Shown here piece after piece: positions 4,663 through 11,969 of a DNA stretch of 14,021 bases. The notes beneath the pieces are model-generated. The model saw nothing but the letters and a program-made list of their open reading frames with translations. It did not search any database and was not told the origin of the DNA. The first letter of the stretch is position 1, and every line of letters starts with the position of its first letter. The DNA comes from JBDNJM01 sp041687755. GTDB lineage: Bacteria > Planctomycetota > UBA1135 > GCA-002686595. Where the stretch lies: positions 1-14,021 of the forward strand of contig JBDNJM010000062.1 of assembly GCA_041687755.1 (NCBI GenBank), read 5' to 3'. Both the position numbers and the translations under genes were made by a program.

Positions 4663-6450
4663 CTACCAGCGCACGACCGTGGCCGCGCTGACCGCCAGCG
4701 GCGTGTACGGCGGCAGCTTGGACAGGTCGTTGAAGTCCGTGTCGTAGGTCCAGATGCGCTTCGGCGCCGTGTAGTTGTCGCTCCCGTACTTCCAGTTGCC
4801 CGTGCAGTACTCGTTGCGCCAGGTGTTGACGAACGAGCCGGTGATGTTGCAATCCACGCCGCTCCACTTCTCGTGGAACCGGGGCAGGTTCTCAAGTCCA
4901 CCGTTGTAGGAGGTGTTGAGCGAGTCCGTGTTGCCCGTGACGATCGCCACGTTGAAGGTGGTCTGATCCGCGATCGTGAGTCCGGTATCGCTGTCCTTCG
5001 AGCCGTCCCAGGCGTTCGAGAGCAGGCTGACCGCGTCGGCCATGACCGAGGCGCCTTGCTTGCCGTCGGTGTTGAAGTCGCCCTGCACGTACAGCGCGCC
5101 CTCGGAGACAACGCTCAGCCCGGTCGGCAGATCCTTGCCGTTCTTCACGATCACGCCGCCGCAGTCCGTGCCCTCGCCGACCTTCTCGCTGCAGGCGTAG
5201 ATCAACTTGTTGGCGGGCCACTTGTTGAGCGCAGCGAGCACCTCAAGATCGAGTTCCGCAACCGTTACGTCCCCGCCCTGGCGCGCATCGTAGATTTCGA
5301 CGACGTTCACCGCCGTCCCGATCTCTGCGGAGATGTCGGTGCCCACGTTGTCGTAGGCCTCGTAGGTCCCGTCCTCCATCACCATGATCGTGATCGCGGC
5401 TTCCTGGTGGAAGAACCCCTTGCTGTACGTCCCGAACCCGAGGCCGACGTTGATGTAGGTCTCCGTCGTATCGTCGTAGATGTAGCCGCCCCCGGCAAAT
5501 TCTGCGTACTTGCCGATCGCCTCAATTTGCGGGGTGACCGACTCTCCGATGCCATGGTCGCCCGTCAGGACGGTCGTGCCACTTCCCCCGGTGTAGCCGT
5601 CGGGCTGCTTCCAGTACTCGAGCGCTCCGTAGACCCAGGGCAGGTACTCGCCGAGGTCGTCGTAGTCCCCGTCGCCGTTGCCGTCGTAGCCCTCGTAGTT
5701 GCTGCCGTAGCCGCCGGGAGCGCTCACGCCGTTGTTGTACATCTCGATCATGGACGGCATCGCCACGAACTCGGGGTTCGGCTCAGTGAACGGATCGGCG
5801 ACCCACTTGCGGATGTCAACCTGCCCCGCCGAGTTGTACACGTCGTACTTGCTGTGGCGGTTGATGTCGCCGACCGCTCGGACATAGTTCGTGTCCATCG
5901 TGACCGTGCTGCTCTTCGTGGTCAGGAACATGTCCTGATTCGAGTGCACGCGGCCGCGAAGATCCATGTCCGGTCCCGGATACATTTCCAGATCGGTCGT
6001 GTAGAACACGGCGAACTGGAAGATTGGCGTCGCCTCGGCGGTGATCAACTCGCGCACGGTCTCGAACGAGTCGCCCGAGCCGGCCGTCGCCGTCATGATG
6101 TATCCGACGTGCCATGTGTTAATCCCGCTGGGATCGGCCTCCGCCTTGAGGAATCCGTTCGGGGAAACCTGCACGTCAACCATCCGGCCGGACACGTCGA
6201 CAGTGTACGTCGAATCGGGCGTGCCCCAGTTGGCCAGGTCCGTCTGGATCTCCTTGCGGGTGATCTCAAGCGCGCCCTCAGCTAAATAGCGGGCTTCCGT
6301 GTCGAAGCGCTGCACGTCGGCCATGTCATTCGACGAGATCGCCAGGGTCAGCATCACGCCGACCATGGCGGCCGTCGTGAACACGGTGATCACGGTCGCA
6401 GCCATCGCAATGCCAGCGCGACTGTTCCTGTTTGAGTTTCTAATAATCAT
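4663..6450 (-). CDS. PilX-like large minor pilin / pilus assembly protein
   Basis: A 595-aa protein with a PilX-like start: basic residues, then a membrane helix (about 14-38) beginning RAGIAMAATVITVFTTAAMV, and the conserved tail AEGALEITRKEIQ where PilX proteins carry an A-G-A-E-type segment. The exported remainder contains a DLRGRVHSNQDMFL motif (163-176), typical of surface domains in this group (DUF4900-like). It also has an Asp-rich loop YDGNGDGDYDD (255-265), a dockerin/EF-hand-like DFNTDGKQ (458-465) and five cysteines. At 595 aa it is three times the size of PilX of Neisseria or Pseudomonas. It likely sits at a pilus or pseudopilus tip or in the envelope. The ATG overlaps the preceding stop as ATGA, so translation is coupled. 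An upstream start at 6564 is open but overlaps the previous gene extensively. Confidence 0.8.
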   Translation of the reverse strand: MIIRNSNRNSRAGIAMAATVITVFTTAAMVGVMLTLAISSNDMADVQRFDTEARYLAEGALEITRKEIQTDLANWGTPDSTYTVDVSGRMVDVQVSPNGFLKAEADPSGINTWHVGYIMTATAGSGDSFETVRELITAEATPIFQFAVFYTTDLEMYPGPDMDLRGRVHSNQDMFLTTKSSTVTMDTNYVRAVGDINRHSKYDVYNSAGQVDIRKWVADPFTEPNPEFVAMPSMIEMYNNGVSAPGGYGSNYEGYDGNGDGDYDDLGEYLPWVYGALEYWKQPDGYTGGSGTTVLTGDHGIGESVTPQIEAIGKYAEFAGGGYIYDDTTETYINVGLGFGTYSKGFFHQEAAITIMVMEDGTYEAYDNVGTDISAEIGTAVNVVEIYDARQGGDVTVAELDLEVLAALNKWPANKLIYACSEKVGEGTDCGGVIVKNGKDLPTGLSVVSEGALYVQGDFNTDGKQGASVMADAVSLLSNAWDGSKDSDTGLTIADQTTFNVAIVTGNTDSLNTSYNGGLENLPRFHEKWSGVDCNITGSFVNTWRNEYCTGNWKYGSDNYTAPKRIWTYDTDFNDLSKLPPYTPLAVSAATVVRW

Positions 6451-7163
6451 GATTGGATGAATTCGTCCGGAGTGTTGCGCATGCGCACCGTGGCCTCGGC
6501 CCGGGCGCGGTGGACCACTCCAGTGCTGGAGCGGGCCCTGAAGAAAAGGCGGACGCGTACGCATCCCAAGGGGACATCCAAGTTAAGGGCATCGCCAGGC
6601 GTGAGCTCGATCCACTCGAGGTCGCGAGCGATCACGCGCGGGACCTCGTCCGTAACGGTCCGCAGCAGCACGTTCCGTCCGTCGGCCTGGGCCTGGCGGG
6701 TGTAGGACACCTCGGCTCCAAGCCCCCACAGCAACGAGTTGTCCACGTTGCTGACATCGGGGTTGCCGTCGCCGTCGAAGTCTTGGGGCAGCAGTAGGAT
6801 CAGCCCGTCGTCGGCCCCGAAGTCCGCATCGCCCAGTTCCGCGGTCTTGGGCGCCGGCTCGTGCGCGTGCCAGTCGGAGAAGCCGGGATCCGGAGTGCCA
6901 TCCGTGAACACGTGCGGGAAGAGGCCCGTGCCCGGCACCTCAACGCGACCGGCAAGGCGCAGGTCTGCGATCACCGCGCTTAGGGCGCGCTCGGACTCGC
7001 GCTGCAGGCGCGATTCGGTGCTGCCGCTGGTTTGTAGCCGCTGCATGGACCCCATCGACTGGGCGATGCTGCCGAAGAGCAGCAGCAGCACCGTCATCGC
7101 GATCATCATCTCGAGCACGGTGAAGCCGCCGCGCGTCAAAGGGTGCAGGTTGTTAGTTCTCAT
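6447..7163 (-). CDS. Prepilin-type N-terminal domain protein, PilW/GspJ-like
   Basis: A 238-aa type IV prepilin-like protein. A 13-residue basic leader ends in Gly13. The prepilin peptidase site is GG|FTVLEMMIAMTVLLL, with Glu18 at mature position +5, and one N-terminal membrane helix follows (14-36). The globular part carries an Asp-rich DFDGDGNPD loop (128-136), a likely calcium site. Prepilin peptidase would cleave and methylate it for assembly into a pilus or type II secretion pseudopilus. Size and order (after PilV/GspI, before PilX) fit PilW/GspJ. It overlaps the previous gene and the next one by 4 nt each. Whether this is a type IV pilus or a secretion pseudopilus cannot be told here, since no ATPase or secretin gene is present. 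Confidence 0.87.
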   Translation of the reverse strand: MRTNNLHPLTRGGFTVLEMMIAMTVLLLLFGSIAQSMGSMQRLQTSGSTESRLQRESERALSAVIADLRLAGRVEVPGTGLFPHVFTDGTPDPGFSDWHAHEPAPKTAELGDADFGADDGLILLLPQDFDGDGNPDVSNVDNSLLWGLGAEVSYTRQAQADGRNVLLRTVTDEVPRVIARDLEWIELTPGDALNLDVPLGCVRVRLFFRARSSTGVVHRARAEATVRMRNTPDEFIQS

Positions 7164-7579
7164 CGCGCCACCGCCGTGTTGAGCCGGAGCGAACGCCCGC
7201 GGCCCTCGAAATCGTCCCAGGTAACCGTCAAGCGCACGTCGAGCGTGCTCGGGATTGGTCCGACGCCCGCGTAGTTGGGGTACGTCGGCACCATGGTCTC
7301 GTTGCGCAGGTTGCGATCCGCGAACGCTGGGATCGGTTGGCCCGGGGGAAAGATGTCCACCACGTCATCCGGGTCGACAACCAGAACGCTCTCCATGGCC
7401 GCCTGAAGCTCCATCGTCGCCTTCGACGTCTCCTGGCCGGTCGTGATGACCCCCAGCGAGCCCAGCTGGGTCGTGAAGGCCCCCATCACCCCGATCACCA
7501 GAATCGTGACCGCGAACATCAGTTCGAGCAGGCTGAACCCGCTCCGGCTGCCGCTCGCTCGTTTCCCCTTCAGTTCCAT
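7160..7579 (-). CDS. Prepilin-type N-terminal domain protein, PilV/GspI-like
   Basis: A 139-aa prepilin, first gene of the operon. A basic leader (MELKGKRASGSRSG) is cut before Phe15. The mature N-terminus FSLLELMFAVTILVIG has Glu at +5 (Glu19) and continues as a membrane helix to about residue 38. A stretch of VVDPDDVVDIFPPGQPIPAF and a C-terminal RLTVTWDDFEGRGRSLRL strand resemble PilV/GspI, whose C-terminus typically ends in V-x-W-x-D-x-x-G. The ATG at 7579 is set by GGAGG 9 nt upstream; in-frame codons further up (to 7657) are not needed. The Shine-Dalgarno is part of a GC hairpin, so expression may be controlled at translation. Confidence 0.88.
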   Translation of the reverse strand: MELKGKRASGSRSGFSLLELMFAVTILVIGVMGAFTTQLGSLGVITTGQETSKATMELQAAMESVLVVDPDDVVDIFPPGQPIPAFADRNLRNETMVPTYPNYAGVGPIPSTLDVRLTVTWDDFEGRGRSLRLNTAVAR

Positions 7580-7584
7580 AAAAA

Positions 7585-7620
7585 CCCCCCTCCAGGGGGA
7601 GGCGACCGTCACGGGTCGCC
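7585..7620 (-). promoter_or_regulatory. Two-hairpin leader of the pilin operon, with buried Shine-Dalgarno
   Basis: Read on the minus strand, GGCGACC-CGTGAC-GGTCGCC (7620-7601) forms a perfect 7-bp stem. TCCCCC-TGGA-GGGGGG (7600-7585) then forms a 5-6 bp stem, TTTTT follows, and the ATG is at 7579. The right arm and loop of the second stem are the Shine-Dalgarno GGAGG. The stem plus T5 is also like a very small intrinsic terminator. It could be an on/off leader opened by a protein, temperature or translation. No promoter was recognised further up. Confidence 0.6.
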
Positions 7621-7972
7621 AAGCACCACGCCGACCCGCACCGTTCGTGCAGATCACTCCACCCCGGTCATCGACGCCGCGGGCAAGGCGGCTGCAACCG
7701 AACGCAGGAATCCTTGCGACTTCCTAATTCCCCTTCCTGGTCGTCCGCCTCGTCCGCCGCCCAGAGGCGTGCGCCAGCCGCCGGAGGAGCGCCCAGGTGC
7801 TCCTGCGAGGGTCACGGCGCCGGCCGAGCGGGAAACAAGTTCCGACAAGCGGGCAAAGCCGCCGCGCTCGCTCACGATGTGTGAGTCCATGCGCGCAGCC
7901 CATCCAGTGAGCGGTCTGTCCGCCCCAGCGCCCCTAGCCGACGGGCAAAAGGACACCGCAGCGCCTTGAAAT
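7621..7972. other. Gene-free stretch upstream of the pilin operon
   Basis: About 350 bp with no supportable gene. Open frames here on both strands are Pro/Arg/Ala-rich read-throughs of neighbouring shadows. A 6-bp inverted repeat AGGAGC-N8-GCTCCT lies at 7785-7804. CTCAC-GATGT-GTGAG lies near 7870-7890. Two AGGAAG words on the minus strand (about 7738-7720) echo the tandem units downstream of the operon. The pilin promoter should be here, but no sigma-70 or sigma-54 consensus was convincing. Confidence 0.5.
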
Positions 7973-8037
7973 GATGGGCCCAAAGGCAACTGAGAGGCCA
8001 TTCGGCTGGGCAGCGCCATTTTTTCACAGCATCTCAG
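7973..8037 (-). repeat. 65-bp structured repeat, copy B, at 3' end of acylase gene
   Basis: This copy matches 394-458 at 53 of 65 positions, with no gaps. Minus strand: CTGAGA at the start includes the acylase TGA stop, and TCTCAG closes the outer stem. Next to it GC/GC pairs replace the G/C pair used in copy A. An inner GCT-GCCC-AGC hairpin replaces CGCT-GCCTG-AGCG of copy A. Changes that keep pairing point to a conserved structure, not mere recent duplication. Confidence 0.8.
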
Positions 8038-10385
8038 TCCGCAGGCTCGAGCCGCAGACGCCTCGTCTGCAGTGCTTCGCGGGCCGGCGCGTGGAACGGC
8101 AGCCGGAAGCTCAGCCCCCGGCTCCAGGGCAACAGCAGGTCGTCGTAGTGCTCGTCGAGCGGATGCCCCGACTGACCACCCGGCAGCTGCCAGCTGGCCG
8201 CATCCAGGTCGCTGAGGTCCACGCTGAAGCGCAGCGACGCTCCCCCAAAGGCCGTCCGCCGGGAGTTCTCCCAGCGGCCCCAGACCGCGTAAGGCGTGCT
8301 CCAGTGACCGGCGGTCGGCAGCGGGCCGCGGCTCAATAGGGGCCCTAGGACCGGCAGTCGAACCAGCGCATGGTCGAGTTCCCAAGCCTGCAGTCCCGCC
8401 GGGTCCCAGGCCTCCCGGGGCTGCCCGCCGAACGCCTGCTCGCAGCGCTCGATGCCAGCGACCAGCGCCTGCTCAAGCAGCTCCTCGAGCAACTCACGCT
8501 CCTCCGTGTCCGGACGGTCGAACCAGTCCATCTGCGCCTCATCGCTCAGCACCCGCAATATCAGAGCCTCGGAGGCCCGGTCCCCGACGAACTCCGCCCC
8601 GATGCGCCGTCGTTCGTCCGCGAACAGTCGCTCACGCAGCTCGAACGCCAGGCACAGCGCGAGGGCGGCGCCCGGGGAATCGTCGTAAGCCCCGTCCCAG
8701 CCGCGCAGCAGCTCCAGCGCCTCGGCGGCGCGCGTCCCGAGCGCTTCGCCCTGGGCCAAGACAGCCTCTCTCAGGCGCACGCCGAAATCGGAAGCGCGAC
8801 GCTGCTGCAGCGCCTCAAGCCCGGCGCGGTCCAGCTCCCCCGCCGCCTCCAGGCCCCGCTCCAGCTCCAGCGCACGGCTCGGATCCGCAAACTCAGCGAC
8901 AAACGGCAGACTCGAACCGCTCGCACCCACGTCGTTGTTCGCGTTGATCTCGAAGCCCCGGCCGCCCCCCTCGGAACGAGGGTTGAGCCGCGCGGGACGA
9001 AAGCCGTCCCAGGTCGACTCCTGGGCACCGACGGGCAACCGCCCCCAGTGGCTCGTGCGCTCGGGCACGCGACCGACTACGCGCCGGCCGATCTCCCCGT
9101 CGCTCTGGGCGAAGAGCAGGTTCTGGGCGGGCGCCAAGAAGGTCTCGAGCGGCCCATCCAGCGCCGCGCTGTCCGGCTCGTTCGCCAGCGCGAGAAAGAA
9201 CGGGAACGGATCGCAGGGAGCCGCCCCGGCAAAGCGCAGGCTCCGCAGCGGCAGGCCCTTGCCCGCAGGTAACAGCGGCCCGATGTCGCTCGAATGCACG
9301 TCGAGCTCGACTGCGTCGCCGAAGCGCACGCGAATCGTCTCGTGGCGCGTGGTGACCGGCAGCGGCCCGTCGGCGCGCTCAAGGGTCTCCCCCTCCGTGG
9401 CCCAGCGCTCCAGGAACAGGTCGCTCGAGTCGAGGCCCGTGTTCGTGAACGACCAGGCGCGTGTCGGTCCCGTGCCGATCACGACGATCGGCAGGCCGGG
9501 CAGCGTCGCGCCAACGGCCTCGTACTCCGGCGCGTGCAGCCCGCACAGGAACCACTGGGCTGGCAGGCCGAGGCCCAGGTGCGGGTCGCCCGCCAACAAC
9601 GGCGCGCCGCTGATCGAACGCTCCGGGCCGACGGCAATCGCGTTGCTGCCGCCGCGCGGCGGCTCGACCGCGACCGAGGTCGCCGGCGACGCCGACTCGG
9701 CAGCGAGCCAGGCTTCGAGCGCTGGGCCGATCTCGACCGCCTCCCCGTCCAACAGGTCGGAGAGCCCGAGCGGACCGATGCCGCGCAGCACGCGCATCCG
9801 ACGCTCCTCCGCCGATCCCGGGGGCTCAAGCTGCATCGCCATCAGCCCGACGAACGTCATCGAGTCCGCAGGGGTCCAGGGCTCCGGGCGGCTCCCCAGC
9901 AGCCGCACCAGCGGCGGCAGGTCGCTGCCGCGCTCATCGAGCCACGCGTTAACGCCAGCGGCATAGCGATCGAGCAACAGCCCCCCCGCCGGACCGATTT
10001 CGGCCACAGAGCGCTCCGCCGCGCGCCGCAGCCCCAGCCGTCGCAGGCGAGTGTCGAACTCGACCATGGACGAGCCCAGGACCTCCGCGAGCCGCCCCGC
10101 CCCGGCGCGCCGGCCCAGCTCGAGCTGCAGCATCCGATCGTTCGCGTGCAGGAAGCCGATCGCGAAGGCTAGGTCCGCAAGGCTCGACGCCTCGACCTGC
10201 GGCACCCCGTGCGTATCGAAGCGCACCGTCACCGGCGCCTCCAGACCCGAGATCCGCCGCACGCCTTCCCGCCAGGGCATTCCTGAGCGGGCAAAGCGCC
10301 AGCACAGGAATGCGGCCAGCACCAGCAGCACCAGGGCTCCGGCCATCAGCCGCAGGCCCCAACGCCGCGCACCGGCCCAGCTCAT
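8034..10385 (-). CDS. Penicillin acylase family (Ntn-hydrolase) protein, membrane-anchored
   Basis: A 783-aa precursor of the penicillin G acylase / AHL acylase superfamily. These enzymes cleave amide bonds in beta-lactam side chains, N-acyl homoserine lactones or related amides, and mature by autocatalytic cleavage into two chains. Seen: an N-terminal membrane helix (about 12-30) and the alpha-chain motif RFDTHGVPQVEASSLADLAFAIGFLHANDRMLQ (55-87), read in pieces. The cleavage/nucleophile site is GG|SNAIAV at Ser247, followed by GAPLLAGDPHL (260-270). GFEINANNDVG lies in the beta chain, where the oxyanion Asn is expected. All key residues are present, so it is probably active. The uncleaved anchor would hold it at the periplasmic face. 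ATG 10385 overlaps the DinB-like stop as ATGA, which fixes the start and couples translation. The substrate is not predictable from sequence alone. Confidence 0.9.
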   Translation of the reverse strand: MSWAGARRWGLRLMAGALVLLVLAAFLCWRFARSGMPWREGVRRISGLEAPVTVRFDTHGVPQVEASSLADLAFAIGFLHANDRMLQLELGRRAGAGRLAEVLGSSMVEFDTRLRRLGLRRAAERSVAEIGPAGGLLLDRYAAGVNAWLDERGSDLPPLVRLLGSRPEPWTPADSMTFVGLMAMQLEPPGSAEERRMRVLRGIGPLGLSDLLDGEAVEIGPALEAWLAAESASPATSVAVEPPRGGSNAIAVGPERSISGAPLLAGDPHLGLGLPAQWFLCGLHAPEYEAVGATLPGLPIVVIGTGPTRAWSFTNTGLDSSDLFLERWATEGETLERADGPLPVTTRHETIRVRFGDAVELDVHSSDIGPLLPAGKGLPLRSLRFAGAAPCDPFPFFLALANEPDSAALDGPLETFLAPAQNLLFAQSDGEIGRRVVGRVPERTSHWGRLPVGAQESTWDGFRPARLNPRSEGGGRGFEINANNDVGASGSSLPFVAEFADPSRALELERGLEAAGELDRAGLEALQQRRASDFGVRLREAVLAQGEALGTRAAEALELLRGWDGAYDDSPGAALALCLAFELRERLFADERRRIGAEFVGDRASEALILRVLSDEAQMDWFDRPDTEERELLEELLEQALVAGIERCEQAFGGQPREAWDPAGLQAWELDHALVRLPVLGPLLSRGPLPTAGHWSTPYAVWGRWENSRRTAFGGASLRFSVDLSDLDAASWQLPGGQSGHPLDEHYDDLLLPWSRGLSFRLPFHAPAREALQTRRLRLEPAD

Positions 10386-10930
10386 CCGGCGGCCCGCACG
10401 TCGCGCACGATCGCCAAGTGGTGCCACCCGTGCAGCTTCGCGAAGCGCAGCCAGCCCGCCGCCGTCAGCCAGCCGAGGTCCTGGTGCGGAACGCCGCCCT
10501 TGGCCTGAATCACTCGGCTAGGATCGGCGCACAGCGCGTCGAAGCTCTCCCGACACGAGCGCAGCGTATCGCGCACGATCTCAGGGTTCGGCTTCGCTGG
10601 CGGCGTGACCGCCCGCGGTGACTTCGCGACGCCGCGCGGGATCCACTCCCAGAGCTGCACGTGGTAACCGAGCAGCGTCGGCTCGCCGGAGGGCTGGAAC
10701 CACTTCGAAGCCCCCTCGGGATCCTCGTTCGCCTTGAGCACCAGCTTCACGTTGCGGAAAGCGAGCTCGTTGGCGAGCAGCACATGAAACAGGTGATGGC
10801 CGGGCGACCAACCAGAGACGTCGGGAGCCGCTCGATACAGCTCGTCGTCCGGAAGCGCGAGTACCGTCTCCGCCTCAGCGTGGAAGGCGGCCAGTCCTTC
10901 GATGTCCGCGCCCGTGTCCAGCGGCAGCAT
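10382..10930 (-). CDS. DinB-like / DUF1569-type protein
   Basis: A 182-aa protein with the four-helix DinB/YfiT-like fold, a metal-binding family with uses ranging from thiol-dependent transferases to proteins of unknown role. Seen: WSPGHHLFH (41-49) carries the helix-2 histidines, and LHGWHHLAIVRD (166-177) has the C-terminal His pair (His167, His170/171), together a plausible metal triad. It is shortest in the operon and lies between the thioredoxin-TPR gene and the acylase gene. Its start shares one base with the thioredoxin stop (TGATG) and its own stop overlaps the acylase ATG by 4 nt, so all three should be made together. The thioredoxin link fits thiol chemistry known for some DinB-fold enzymes, but that is inference. 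No membrane segment or signal peptide is seen. Confidence 0.82.
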   Translation of the reverse strand: MLPLDTGADIEGLAAFHAEAETVLALPDDELYRAAPDVSGWSPGHHLFHVLLANELAFRNVKLVLKANEDPEGASKWFQPSGEPTLLGYHVQLWEWIPRGVAKSPRAVTPPAKPNPEIVRDTLRSCRESFDALCADPSRVIQAKGGVPHQDLGWLTAAGWLRFAKLHGWHHLAIVRDVRAAG

Positions 10931-11817
10931 CAGACGAACATCGCCATCTGCAGCTGGCGGCGGTAGTCGTGGGCCATCTCGTCGTCGGGTCCGAGCACGT
11001 CGAAGACGGCGACCATCGCCTTGCGTGCCGCCTCCTCGTCGAAGCCGCGGTCAGCGCGCACGCACTCGATCAAGTGCTCCAACGCTTCACCGAAGTGACC
11101 CGCCTGGGCGAGCCCGCGCGCGTAGGCGATGCGCGCAGCCTGGTCCTCGGACGCAGCCTCGTGGGCTTGCTCGAGCTGCTCGAGCTCCTCGTTGGAAATC
11201 GACCCGAGCGCCAGTCGAGCGCTCAGAGCGCGCGCTTCCACGCCTGCAGCGTCCGCCTCCGAGAGCCCGTCGAGGATCTGCTTGGCGAGCTCCTCGTTGC
11301 CCGCCTCCAGCTCGAGCCGCGCGCTCAAGGTGCGCGCCTCGGCGTCCCCGGCGGAGTCGCCATCAACGGCCGCCAAGTGTCCGCGTGCGCCCGCCAGGTC
11401 GCCCGCCTCCAGAGCGGCGCGGGCCGCCTTGAGCGGCGCGACCTCGTCGCCCTCCGCGCTGGCCAGCCCCGGAGCTCCCAAGTGCTTCTCCAAGAACGTG
11501 CGCAGCTCCGCCTCGGGCAGCGCGCCTGAGAACTCGTCGGCCAGCTTGCCCTCGATGATCAGCTTGACCGTCGGCAGGCTCTGCACGCCGAAGGCCTGGG
11601 CCAGCTCCTTCTCCACGTCCGTGTCGACCTTCGCCAGCACCAGCTTGCCGGCGTACTCCGCCACGAGCTTCTGCAGAATCGGCGTGAGCGCCTTGCACGG
11701 ACCGCACCACTCCGCCCAAAAATCCACCAGCACGGGCAAGGTCATCGAGCGCTCGATCACGGCGGTGGCGAAGGCCTCGTAACCGACGTCGAGAATAATG
11801 GGCGGGTCTTGGCTCAT
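10930..11817 (-). CDS. Thioredoxin-TPR chaperedoxin, CnoX/YbbN-like
   Basis: A 295-aa cytosolic protein with an N-terminal thioredoxin domain (1-110) and a C-terminal helical TPR-type domain (about 125-290). Active site WCGPCK is at residues 37-42, cis-Pro82 in SLPT, so redox function is intact. This differs from E. coli CnoX (YbbN), which has lost the usual CxxC, and resembles variants in which both cysteines are kept. Family members hold unfolded proteins and pass them to DnaK/GroEL, and form mixed disulphides with substrates, protecting against oxidative stress. Domain lengths match the family (about 280-300 aa). The start at 11817 begins right before the thioredoxin fold, though without a clear Shine-Dalgarno. 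It leads the three-gene operon. Confidence 0.92.
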   Translation of the reverse strand: MSQDPPIILDVGYEAFATAVIERSMTLPVLVDFWAEWCGPCKALTPILQKLVAEYAGKLVLAKVDTDVEKELAQAFGVQSLPTVKLIIEGKLADEFSGALPEAELRTFLEKHLGAPGLASAEGDEVAPLKAARAALEAGDLAGARGHLAAVDGDSAGDAEARTLSARLELEAGNEELAKQILDGLSEADAAGVEARALSARLALGSISNEELEQLEQAHEAASEDQAARIAYARGLAQAGHFGEALEHLIECVRADRGFDEEAARKAMVAVFDVLGPDDEMAHDYRRQLQMAMFV

Positions 11818-11969
11818 GGCTGGGGCGACGGGGCGCGTCCGGTAGCTGTCGGGAACGGTCGGGGCGAGCGAGCAGGATAGGCTCTAGGTCCAAGGATCCC
11901 CATAGGACGCCGGGGCCGAGCCCTGAAGTCCGCGCGCCCTGCTCCCCCTTCGCCCCGGCCAAGAGTCCG
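11818..11969. other. Divergent intergenic region between chaperedoxin operon and aminotransferase
   Basis: These 152 bp must contain promoters for both directions. No clear -35/-10 pair or operator palindrome was identified. Confidence 0.4.

Noticed and set aside
4873..6285. 470-codon open frame on the plus strand opposite the PilX-like gene
   Set aside because: Its translation is Val/Arg/His-rich with no domain. The minus strand reads a clear PilX-like protein with a membrane start and coupling to its neighbours.
7621..7972. Sigma-54 or sigma-70 promoter for the pilin operon
   Set aside because: No element with acceptable spacing and consensus was found. A TTGCAG/TTGCCC pair looked suggestive but lacks the GG-N10-GC core.
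8370..10172. Plus-strand open frames of about 290-340 codons inside the acylase gene
   Set aside because: They are Arg/Gln/Pro-rich shadows. The minus strand has all acylase motifs in one frame.
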